Source: an uncultured Bacteroidota bacterium
GTDB taxonomy: Bacteria; Bacteroidota; Bacteroidia; Chitinophagales; Chitinophagaceae
Assembly (NCBI GenBank): GCA_946479615.1
Contig: CAMLGR010000005.1
Location: 1 to 64,000, forward strand
DNA: 64,000 bases
Direction of reading: 5' to 3'
This document shows positions 27,249-34,675 of this stretch, piece after piece. A program made the position numbers and the translations under genes. Position 1 is the first letter of the stretch. Each line of letters begins with the position of its first letter. The notes below the pieces were generated by a model, which saw only the letters and a list, made by a program, of their open reading frames with translations, had not been told where the DNA came from and ran no database searches.

Positions 27249-28073
27249 ATGAAAAAACTATTTTTCCCGCTGATAACCATCCTGCTCCTTACTTCTTTTA
27301 CACCAAAAGAACTGAATTGGGTAGCCATCGGAGATTCCATTACCTACCTGAATGATCATAAGGATGAGACTGGCAACCGCGTCAGCAAAGGATATATGAC
27401 AAGGGTAACTGAACAATTACCGGGCATTCATTATACCAACCAGGGACATAATGGCTGGACATCAGGCCGTATTGCCGATGCTATTGAAAAACTGGGATTG
27501 GAAAAAGCTGATGTGTATTCGATCTTCCTCGGTACAAATGACTGGTGGCAGGGCCGCCCGGTCGGAACACTGAACGATTACCAGCATAATACCGGCAATA
27601 CTACTGTCAATGGTTCTTTCCGTATTATCATTGACAAACTGCGCAGCCTGAACAAGGAGGCGAAGATCGTACTGATCACTCCCATGCAGCGTGGTGATTT
27701 TGTATATATCAATAACCCGAAGAACAATGCTTATGGTTCCTATAAAGACAAGAGCGGACAATTGCTGGAACGGTTTGCCTATGCGATCGACAGTATCGGC
27801 GACTTCGAACATTTTGAAGTGGTGGATTTGTACCACCAAAAAGAAATGTCGCTGAAGAAGATGGTAAAATTTAAACGGTTGAAAGATCCGGCTACCGGTT
27901 CCTATAAGAATTATTCCTGGCCGGATTATATTGGTATCCCTTTTAACCCGGAGACAGATGAATACCCCTACCCCGCCGAGGCCATCGGTATCACTTACGA
28001 CGGCCTGCATCCCTCCGATAAAGGAAACGATATTATTTCAAAAAAGCTGATCAGCATTTTTAAGAAGTTTTGA
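27249..28073 (+). CDS. SGNH/GDSL-family esterase, secreted
   Basis: The 274-residue protein begins with a short signal (FFPLITILLLTSF) and shows all SGNH blocks: serine in VAIGDSITYL (block I), glycine in GHNGWTSGRIAD (II), asparagine in LGTNDWW (III), and the Asp/His pair in YDGLHPSDKGND (V). Such secreted enzymes remove acetyl or other ester groups from polysaccharides or rhamnogalacturonan. The exact substrate is not evident. It is a stand-alone gene between two word-repeat palindromes, convergent with the cytolysin-like gene cluster. Confidence 0.9.
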   Translation: MKKLFFPLITILLLTSFTPKELNWVAIGDSITYLNDHKDETGNRVSKGYMTRVTEQLPGIHYTNQGHNGWTSGRIADAIEKLGLEKADVYSIFLGTNDWWQGRPVGTLNDYQHNTGNTTVNGSFRIIIDKLRSLNKEAKIVLITPMQRGDFVYINNPKNNAYGSYKDKSGQLLERFAYAIDSIGDFEHFEVVDLYHQKEMSLKKMVKFKRLKDPATGSYKNYSWPDYIGIPFNPETDEYPYPAEAIGITYDGLHPSDKGNDIISKKLISIFKKF

Positions 28074-28078
28074 AGAAG

Positions 28079-28135
28079 GACGGAGGATGGTTTTAATTCA
28101 TAATTATGAATTATGAATTAAAACCATCCTCCGTC
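28079..28135. repeat. perfect 27-bp-arm palindrome between convergent genes
   Basis: 28079-28105 (GACGGAGGATGGTTTTAATT and on) is exactly complementary to 28109-28135, with a 3-base loop. The inner AATTCATAATT core is the same as in the palindrome at 3485-3524. It spans the whole gap between two convergent genes and touches the stop codon of the gene at 28135, so it could act as a two-way terminator. The outer half is GC-richer than the core. Confidence 0.93.
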
Positions 28136-28830
28136 TATTTCTTCTTTAACTGGTAAGTCTCACTCCATACCAATGTTTTGTTTGTGCCGGTGTTACCGGG
28201 GACTGGAATAATTTTTTCCGAGATAAAAAGCCGGGCGGTATCCTTTATCATATCGATATAAAAATAACGCTGTGCCGGCTCGAGATAATAAACGACACGA
28301 TCCGGCTGATCGAGCTTTTGCGGAATGATCTTGTAACGATTTACCAGCACCCCGTTTTTGTAGTGATATAATCCTTCCGCGGTTGAGATATCCAATTCAT
28401 CACCTTCCATTGCTCCTGCAATCAATGTATCGGCTACATGGGTAATAATAAACCCGGTTCGTTGCGGAAACGGATTGGCTGCTGCCAGTCGTTTTGCAAA
28501 AACCGGGTTCGATGCTTCAGGGAAATCAGTTGCCGCATAACCGGGATGTATAAAAGCACCCGGTGCATAGCCAATAGTAAAACTTGCGACTGTCGTACAA
28601 ACCGAATCGAGATACATGATACCACTTGCACAATCAATACAACGCGGGGGCCTTTTAATGGCAAATGCATAAACAGAACGGCCATCGCGCAATATCATTC
28701 TTTGCTTGAACGCTATATTCGCTCCTTTTTTATTGGCGATACAGGAAGGCATATCCTGCGCACTCATCCATTGCCCCAAAAGGAATACAGCCGGCATAAG
28801 TAAGATGATATCTTTATATTTTACTTTCAT
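28135..28830 (-). CDS. secreted protein of unknown function, cytolysin-like cluster
   Basis: This 231-residue protein has a signal peptide (IILLMPAVFLLGQWMSAQ). No family was recognised. The first third has four cysteines (PSC, PPRCIDCASG, DSVC) that could form disulfides. The C-terminal two thirds look like a series of beta-strands (LYHYKNGVLVNRYKIIPQ, RYFYIDMIKDTARLFIS). It is the last gene of a minus-strand unit headed by a cytolysin-family protein, 3 bases past the stop of the Ig-like gene, so cotranscription is very likely. Its role with the cytolysin-like protein is unknown. Confidence 0.75.
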   Translation of the reverse strand: MKVKYKDIILLMPAVFLLGQWMSAQDMPSCIANKKGANIAFKQRMILRDGRSVYAFAIKRPPRCIDCASGIMYLDSVCTTVASFTIGYAPGAFIHPGYAATDFPEASNPVFAKRLAAANPFPQRTGFIITHVADTLIAGAMEGDELDISTAEGLYHYKNGVLVNRYKIIPQKLDQPDRVVYYLEPAQRYFYIDMIKDTARLFISEKIIPVPGNTGTNKTLVWSETYQLKKK

Positions 28831-28833
28831 ATA

Positions 28834-29316
28834 TCAATCCCAGGCAATAGCTGGTTTTGTATCATTTGTCACCGTCACATATGTCGAGTTCTTTCCTTCC
28901 ACCGAAGTAGCAACGATCTTAAAGGATTCCGACCAGCCATGATTACGGAAATCGATCGTATTGATTTTCCAGAAACCCTGTCCATCCGCTTTGATGGTCT
29001 TCTTTATCGTTATCCCTTTCAATGGTCCTTCGCCTTTATAAATTTTTCTTTTTTGCTGATTCGTTCCTAATTTATAATAAGTGGAACTGACCGTGATCAG
29101 TACCGAAGAGCCTGGCTTAGCCGTCCCATTGATCCGGATATTACCAATGACCTTGCTCCCGATAACCGGTGCAGTGATCCGCAGACGGGTATCGATCGTT
29201 CCGCCGGGGGGCATATCATCTCCTGCTCTCGATAATAATAGAGTGGCTGAAGCGGGAGTGGCCACAATCACATATTGATAGATAACAGCGAGTAGCAGGC
29301 TTTTATAATTATTCAT
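28834..29316 (-). CDS. secreted Ig-like domain protein, cytolysin-like cluster
   Basis: From the ATG at 29316 the product is 160 residues with a signal peptide (LLLAVIYQYVIVATPASA). The rest fits one bacterial Ig-like beta-sandwich: RLRITAPVIGSKVIGNIRIN, GTAKPGSSVLITVSSTYY, and a closing SFKIVATSVEGKNSTYVTVTND. The pattern G-x-A-x-P-G-S-x-V-x-I is typical of Big-type adhesion repeats. A longer reading from 29397 would overlap the upstream gene and hide the signal. Start-to-stop spacing to the upstream gene is 10 bases. An accessory or binding role is inferred from position only. Confidence 0.68.
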   Translation of the reverse strand: MNNYKSLLLAVIYQYVIVATPASATLLLSRAGDDMPPGGTIDTRLRITAPVIGSKVIGNIRINGTAKPGSSVLITVSSTYYKLGTNQQKRKIYKGEGPLKGITIKKTIKADGQGFWKINTIDFRNHGWSESFKIVATSVEGKNSTYVTVTNDTKPAIAWD

Positions 29317-29326
29317 AGAGGAAGTT

Positions 29327-29905
29327 TTATTGTCTGGCATGAGTGACAGATTCCACGCAGGAAATTTCTGCGGCACTGCCATTGGGATAAGAACCACCCG
29401 ATTTGATCACCACTTCGTTATCGTCGAAGGTGTAGGCATTACCCGAGTGCCAGAAAACGATCCTGCAGTTCTTTCCTGTCTTTGTCGCTTCTCCCAGAAA
29501 TGATCTTCCATCTTTAAATGTAACGATTACTACATTGCCAGGGTAAGCAGTGGAAGTTCCGTAATGACAACTGCTGTTTGATTTTACGAATGCATTGAAC
29601 ACAAATGGCGTTCCCTTTGCGTATGCACCGGTTTTGGTATCTCCTACCACGGCTTCATGTTTGCCGATCGTACCGGTCGGGTCGCCTGTGGTCGGCCGCC
29701 ACAGGAATGTGTAAACAGATGATGAGTGAACGAACCGGCAGGTAAAATCTTTTCCCTGTGCCGAAATCACTTCTGCCACATATTGTTTGCTTTCGTTATT
29801 AAAATGTCCACGGATCATCGTTCCGGGCCCGAGCTGGGCCGCAACTGTCAGTAAAGAAAAACTAAGACAGCAGGCGGCGATTATCCTGATAAGATTTGTT
29901 TTCAT
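29327..29905 (-). CDS. secreted protein with two Tudor/SH3-like repeats, cytolysin-like cluster
   Basis: The 192-residue protein has a signal peptide (IIAACCLSFSLLTVAAQ) and an internal duplication. KQYVAEVISAQGKDFTCRFV followed by HSSSVYTF (about 41-68) parallels RSFLGEATKTGKNCRIVFW followed by HSGNAYTF (about 135-161). Each copy reads as a small beta-barrel like Tudor or Agenet folds: a strand, a G-K turn, C/F, and an H-S-x-x-Y-T-F end. No named family was recognised. It directly follows the cytolysin-family gene (29 bases) and precedes the Ig-like gene (10 bases). The function is unknown. Confidence 0.72.
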   Translation of the reverse strand: MKTNLIRIIAACCLSFSLLTVAAQLGPGTMIRGHFNNESKQYVAEVISAQGKDFTCRFVHSSSVYTFLWRPTTGDPTGTIGKHEAVVGDTKTGAYAKGTPFVFNAFVKSNSSCHYGTSTAYPGNVVIVTFKDGRSFLGEATKTGKNCRIVFWHSGNAYTFDDNEVVIKSGGSYPNGSAAEISCVESVTHARQ

Positions 29906-29934
29906 GCTATTTGTTTTAAGGGATCAATAATTTT

Positions 29935-31728
29935 CTATGCCGGTGTAGCGGTGATCACAAACCGGATCGTGAATAACCGTCCATTAAAATTGATCTGTAC
30001 GTCCTTTGTCATCGATCCGCCGCCGGAAGTAACTACATCTTTAACAGGGATCACTTCCAGCTTTTTGGGATCAGCGTCATTGGTCTTGCCAAATACTTTT
30101 GTGGCATACATGGCAATGTATTTGGTCGATAATTCAATACGCGCTCCTTCATTGAGTATCTGGGATTGGGAAAGCTGGAAGGTCACTACCCGGTTCACAT
30201 CCGTAGAACGGGTAAAATTGCGGGGCTCTTCCGCTTTATAAAGGCTTTTGATGGGTTCCCCGACACTCATCCAGCACAGCATAGGCGCTGTTACCGGCAG
30301 CGATGTTGGCACTACTTTATTATTGGAATAAACAAACATCCATTCCTGCAGACCGAATTTCACTTCTTCATTTTTCGAGTTCTGAATCATCATCAGGTTT
30401 ACTTTCACATTGTACTTTAATTCCGGTTGTATAGGTACGCATTGCTGGTAGGTAAAATTATCCGTGGCGCTTTCATACCGCATACCACTCATCGACATAT
30501 CGCGGAAGGTAAATTTGATAGGTACCGCATTCTGTGTAGTCGTGTTGCGCATATAATTATTGATCGCATCCCTTACCGATGCTTCAGTAGCATTCGGCAC
30601 TTCGATCGATGCGGCATTACCACCTACGAAATATAATTTCACTTTGGTACTTTGCGAGTTCATACCATTCATCATGCTCAAGCCGGCATAGCCGCCTGCA
30701 AAACCGGATGAGTAGCTCGCTTTAAAATCGGCAAACATCTTTTCATCCTTGAACTCTGTTTCCAGCACACCCAACACCCGGCGGCCATAACTGACCGAAG
30801 CCATAAACAGGGCGCCCCTGGTCGCATCATTGGCGCGGTCGTAAAAGAAACCCGTTGTATCGCCATCCGGTTTCACGGCATTCAGGGTATAAAAAGTCTG
30901 CACTGCATCGATCAGGAAATAACTTTTTTTGGAATTGGTAGCAATGCCGAACGAAGCATCGGCTTTGAAACCAAAACCACCGCCGCCACCATTTACTTTT
31001 AAATAAAAATCGGCTTCATCATATAAAGAGATCATGCTGATAGAAGTACTTTCATTGGTAGCTACGGAAGACAGGGAACTTTTAAGACGACCTACGGCGG
31101 CATTCAGGTTCACCTGTGTAGGATCCTGCACCAGTTCGAATTTTCCATTGCCACTGGAAGCAGCCGCCTGTATGTAAATAGGATTTCTTTTCCAGGTAAT
31201 CGTTTTAGGACTAACCGTATTTTTATAATACTCGTCATACATATAAGCGGCGCCGGGATAGATATAGGAAGCCTGTGTACCATAAGGTACATCGAAGTTT
31301 TCCGAATTGGCACTGACCTTGACGGTATAGGTCTGGCAATATTTATCACCACCATCGGTAGGCGCGCCTTTATCTTTCACATTCTGGGTGATACCCGCAT
31401 TCTTTGCTTTTACAGGACTGGTCAGTTGAGGACTGTTGATACTCACCATGCGGCTGGATATTTTCCGTCCGTTCACTGTCGTAGTCTTGTAAGGAAGACC
31501 CGCCAGGATGCCAGCGAGATTCGGATTGACTTTATACGCGCCACCCGGTTTGACAAATTTCTGCGCCGGCGACATTTTGGATGTATTGGTAGTGACAGGT
31601 TTCACCTCTTTGCTGATCACTACTGGTGTTTTTTGTATCTCTTTGGTAGTGGTTTTGGTCATCACCCGCTGTCCCGCTACAGTCAGCGAAAAACAGAAGA
31701 AGGTTGCCAGGGCCAAAAAAGTTTTCAT
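29935..31728 (-). CDS. thiol-activated cytolysin (cholesterol-dependent cytolysin-like) family protein
   Basis: The 597-residue secreted protein has a signal peptide (residues 1-20), a Thr/Lys/Pro-rich N-terminal extension to about 125, and a body matching the cytolysin superfamily. Landmarks are YIYPGAAYMYDEYY (155-168), the FYLKVNGGGGGFGFKADASF stretch (241-260), LIDAVQTFYTLNA (272-284), SYGRRVLGVLETEFKDEKMF (313-332, like YGRxxxxxLET of pneumolysin-type toxins), and LYFVGGNAASIEV (365-377). A C-terminal beta domain follows (about 435-597). The tryptophan-rich undecapeptide of classical toxins is absent, so cholesterol binding is not expected. It should form or have formed oligomeric pores. 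It heads the unit and diverges from a LytTR/histidine kinase pair. Confidence 0.78.
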   Translation of the reverse strand: MKTFLALATFFCFSLTVAGQRVMTKTTTKEIQKTPVVISKEVKPVTTNTSKMSPAQKFVKPGGAYKVNPNLAGILAGLPYKTTTVNGRKISSRMVSINSPQLTSPVKAKNAGITQNVKDKGAPTDGGDKYCQTYTVKVSANSENFDVPYGTQASYIYPGAAYMYDEYYKNTVSPKTITWKRNPIYIQAAASSGNGKFELVQDPTQVNLNAAVGRLKSSLSSVATNESTSISMISLYDEADFYLKVNGGGGGFGFKADASFGIATNSKKSYFLIDAVQTFYTLNAVKPDGDTTGFFYDRANDATRGALFMASVSYGRRVLGVLETEFKDEKMFADFKASYSSGFAGGYAGLSMMNGMNSQSTKVKLYFVGGNAASIEVPNATEASVRDAINNYMRNTTTQNAVPIKFTFRDMSMSGMRYESATDNFTYQQCVPIQPELKYNVKVNLMMIQNSKNEEVKFGLQEWMFVYSNNKVVPTSLPVTAPMLCWMSVGEPIKSLYKAEEPRNFTRSTDVNRVVTFQLSQSQILNEGARIELSTKYIAMYATKVFGKTNDADPKKLEVIPVKDVVTSGGGSMTKDVQINFNGRLFTIRFVITATPA

Positions 31729-31862
31729 GTGTAGTTGTATTGAGTTGAGTTAAAATGTCGATGATCCGCCGATGCTTCAGCAAACCTAAAGCCGTCCTGC
31801 TGCTGGCAATAGCCGGTATAGACGAATGACGTTTATACTCGATCAATGTCGGTTCAATGCGT

Positions 31863-31870
31863 TAAATTTG
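31863..31870 (+). promoter_or_regulatory. -7 promoter element of the LytTR/kinase operon
   Basis: TAAATTTG matches TAnnTTTG exactly and lies 32 bases before the ATG at 31903. A -33 TTG was not identified with confidence. Confidence 0.45.
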
Positions 31871-31902
31871 GGGGAGTTGTGGTTTTAGGTGTTGGGTTTT
31901 AA

Positions 31903-32661
31903 ATGTTGGATGATAAATTTTTCGATGGCCCTATGGATACTGTTCATACATATAATACCATCATTGTCGATGACAATGAAATCGACCGGTTGAGCCTGCA
32001 ATTGCAACTCAAAAAATATCCCTTCCTGCACCTGGTGGGCGTTTATGCGTCCGCCGAAGAAGCCCTCCGGGAAATCAACGACAAAGACGTAAAAGTGCTG
32101 TTACTGGATATCGATATGCCGGGTATCGATGGATTGCAGCTTCGCAAACAACTGGGCACCGGACAGGTGTGCATTTTCATTACTTCTTTTCCTGATTATG
32201 CCGTAGCGGGATTTGAACTGGCTGCGCTTGATTTCCTTGTAAAGCCATTGGATAAAGACCGTTTTGCGCTGACAATGTCGCGCCTGGCCGATTATCTGGA
32301 TATCAAACAGAAAGCTGCGTTGTTTGAATGCAGTCTTGGCGCCGATGCGGTTTTTATCAAAGACGGGCATGACCAGGTGAAGATACAATTGCATGATATA
32401 CTATACCTGGAGGCATTGAAGGATTATACCCGTATTGTTACTGCCCATAAGAAATACTGCGTGTTATCGGTACTGGGAAATCTTTTACAGGAAACTGCTT
32501 TCAAAACGTTTATCCGTATTCACCGGAGTTATGCCGTGCAGAAACATTTTATCGACAGGATCACGGCGCAGCAGGTATTCATCAACAATATCGCGTTGCC
32601 GGTTGGCAGAAGTTATAAATCTTCGCTGGAAGAATTAATAGCGAAGGGAAGCGGATCATAA
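31903..32661 (+). CDS. LytTR-family response regulator
   Basis: The 252-residue protein has a receiver domain (NTIIVDDNEIDRLSLQLQL, phosphoacceptor Asp69 in LLLDIDMPGIDGLQ, KPLDKDR lysine) and a C-terminal LytTR DNA-binding domain (VFIKDGHDQVKIQLHDILYL and TFIRIHRSYAVQKHFID). It should bind direct repeats at target promoters when phosphorylated. The start may instead be the ATG ten codons in (31933). It is followed after 14 bases by a sensor kinase, its likely partner. The divergent cytolysin-like unit is its nearest possible target. Confidence 0.93.
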   Translation: MLDDKFFDGPMDTVHTYNTIIVDDNEIDRLSLQLQLKKYPFLHLVGVYASAEEALREINDKDVKVLLLDIDMPGIDGLQLRKQLGTGQVCIFITSFPDYAVAGFELAALDFLVKPLDKDRFALTMSRLADYLDIKQKAALFECSLGADAVFIKDGHDQVKIQLHDILYLEALKDYTRIVTAHKKYCVLSVLGNLLQETAFKTFIRIHRSYAVQKHFIDRITAQQVFINNIALPVGRSYKSSLEELIAKGSGS

Positions 32662-32675
32662 AAAATAAAAACAGG

Positions 32676-34673
32676 ATGAAGTATTACTGGTTGCTGGCAG
32701 GATTACTGTTTATGAATAGCGCAATTGCCCAGAAGAGCGGGCAAGCCCGGATCGATTCACTTCAACAGGCATTGACGATTGCAAAGCAGGACACTTCGCG
32801 TGTCTCTCTTTATTATGAATTATCGCTTGAATATATCAAGACCGATCCGGCCAAAGCCAGGCAATATGCTGATACCGGTATGCAGTTAGGCAAAAAGATC
32901 AACTGGAAAAAAGGGATCGCTTATTTACATATTGCCGAAGGGAATATCCTGAATGATGGAGGCAAAGGCAATGAAGCGATTGCTGTTTACCAGCAAGCCT
33001 ATGATATCGGGGAACAATCTGGCGATACCAAACTCATGGCGAATGCATTGAATGATCTCGGCGGCGTTTATTACCAGCAAAGCGATTTTGTCAATGCGAC
33101 TGGGTATTATACCAAAGCATTGAAACTCTCTGAAAACACCGGTGATGATAATATGATCGCTACCTGTTACAGCAATTTATCCACCGTTAATTATAACCAG
33201 CAGAATTATTCCAAAGCGATCGGGTACGGCGAAGTGGCGCTGGCACATTATAAAAAATTAAATGCCCCGGATAAGATCGCCCGTACGCTCAATTATATCG
33301 GCAATGTTTATTTTGGAAAAGGCGATACTAAAAAAACAGAAGATTATTATAACCAGGCCTTGCACCTGTATGAACAAACAGGGAACAAAACAGGAATGGC
33401 CATCCTTTATTCGCAGATCGCGATACTTTATGATCCTGATTATGCCAGAATAATAAGTTACCAGGAAAAATCGCAGGCGATCTGGGATTCGATCAATCCC
33501 GGTCATTATAATTCGATCATTAACCTGGGCAATATGGGAGAATCCTACCTTAATATTATCCGTACCGATTCCTTGCATCAATTGCCGGCTACCCGTCGCA
33601 CAGTATTATTGAATAAAGCCGGCGAATATCTCAACCGTGCGATTGGCTATGCAAAAACAGCCAACGATAAAGACAACCTGGGTTATTTCAGCGGCATTCT
33701 CGCAGAGCAGCAGGAATTAAAAGGTGATTATAAACAAGCGATCGCGAATTTAAAACTGCATTATAATTTGCAGGATTCATTGTATTCGCAGGAGAATAAA
33801 AATAAGATCGCTTCACTCGAAAGCCAGCGGGAGATCGATTTGCGTGATAAAGAAATCCAGTTGAACAAACTGGCGCTGTCGGCACAAAAGAAACAACGTA
33901 TCGGCCTCTTCATTGGTATCGGGCTATTGCTTGTTATCGGGGGATTATTGTATTACCAGGGATTAGTACGAAAACGAACGAATACCACCCTGCTGCAACT
34001 CAACAATGAACTCGATGAAGCCAATAAAGTAAAAGCAAGATTTTTTGCTATTCTTAGTCACGATCTCCGAAGCCCTATTGCCAATCTCGTCAGCTTCCTT
34101 CAAATAAAAGAGGAGGCTCCAGGTTTGTTATCACCGGAAGAAGCGACCAGGCATCAAAAGAAAATTACGGATGCAGCCGGCACTTTACTGGAAAATATGG
34201 AATCGATGTTGTTGTGGAGCAAGGGCCAGATGGAAACTTTCAAACCGGAAATGCGATCCATCGCAGTCAGTGATCTATTCACCTATATCCGTAATTTCTT
34301 TGGTACCACTACAGGCGTGACATTTCACTTTACCGATCCGGGGACTATCAAAGTGAACACCGATGAAAATTACCTGCGCACCATTATGCATAACCTGACG
34401 GCTAATGCAATAAAAGCGCTTCAGTATACACCCAATGCACGTATCGATTGGAAAGTGGAAAAAACCGGTGAGCATACTTTGTTATCCATCACGGATAATG
34501 GCCCGGGAATTGATGAGCAACAAACTAAAGCCTTATACGATGATTCGGTTGCGGCCAATAGCAAAACAGGATTTGGCTTGCATCTTATCCGCGATCTTGC
34601 CAAAGCGATCCGTTGCAGGATTTCCATACAATCAAAACCAGGCGCAGGAACAACATTTACCTTATCAGTCTGA
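32676..34673 (+). CDS. TPR-containing sensor histidine kinase
   Basis: The 665-residue protein has a signal peptide, an extracytoplasmic block of tetratricopeptide repeats to about residue 370 (ALNDLGGVYYQQSDFVNATG, CYSNLSTVNYNQQNYSKAIG), a coiled-coil segment, one membrane helix (about 407-427), and a kinase core. The H-box is FFAILSHDLRSPIANLVSF (His near 461). The ATPase motifs are NLTANAIKAL (N) and ITDNGPGIDE (G1), with GFGLHLIRDL (G2). It lies 14 bases after the LytTR regulator and ends 2 bases from the convergent GH51 gene. A HisKA-type kinase paired with a LytTR regulator is less usual than LytS-type partners. Confidence 0.92.
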   Translation: MKYYWLLAGLLFMNSAIAQKSGQARIDSLQQALTIAKQDTSRVSLYYELSLEYIKTDPAKARQYADTGMQLGKKINWKKGIAYLHIAEGNILNDGGKGNEAIAVYQQAYDIGEQSGDTKLMANALNDLGGVYYQQSDFVNATGYYTKALKLSENTGDDNMIATCYSNLSTVNYNQQNYSKAIGYGEVALAHYKKLNAPDKIARTLNYIGNVYFGKGDTKKTEDYYNQALHLYEQTGNKTGMAILYSQIAILYDPDYARIISYQEKSQAIWDSINPGHYNSIINLGNMGESYLNIIRTDSLHQLPATRRTVLLNKAGEYLNRAIGYAKTANDKDNLGYFSGILAEQQELKGDYKQAIANLKLHYNLQDSLYSQENKNKIASLESQREIDLRDKEIQLNKLALSAQKKQRIGLFIGIGLLLVIGGLLYYQGLVRKRTNTTLLQLNNELDEANKVKARFFAILSHDLRSPIANLVSFLQIKEEAPGLLSPEEATRHQKKITDAAGTLLENMESMLLWSKGQMETFKPEMRSIAVSDLFTYIRNFFGTTTGVTFHFTDPGTIKVNTDENYLRTIMHNLTANAIKALQYTPNARIDWKVEKTGEHTLLSITDNGPGIDEQQTKALYDDSVAANSKTGFGLHLIRDLAKAIRCRISIQSKPGAGTTFTLSV

Positions 34674-34675
34674 TA

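Noticed and set aside
31532..31846. 104-codon minus frame covering the cytolysin-like gene start
   Set aside because: It is out of frame with the signal peptide of the 29935-31728 gene, which is clearly real, and shows no conserved features.
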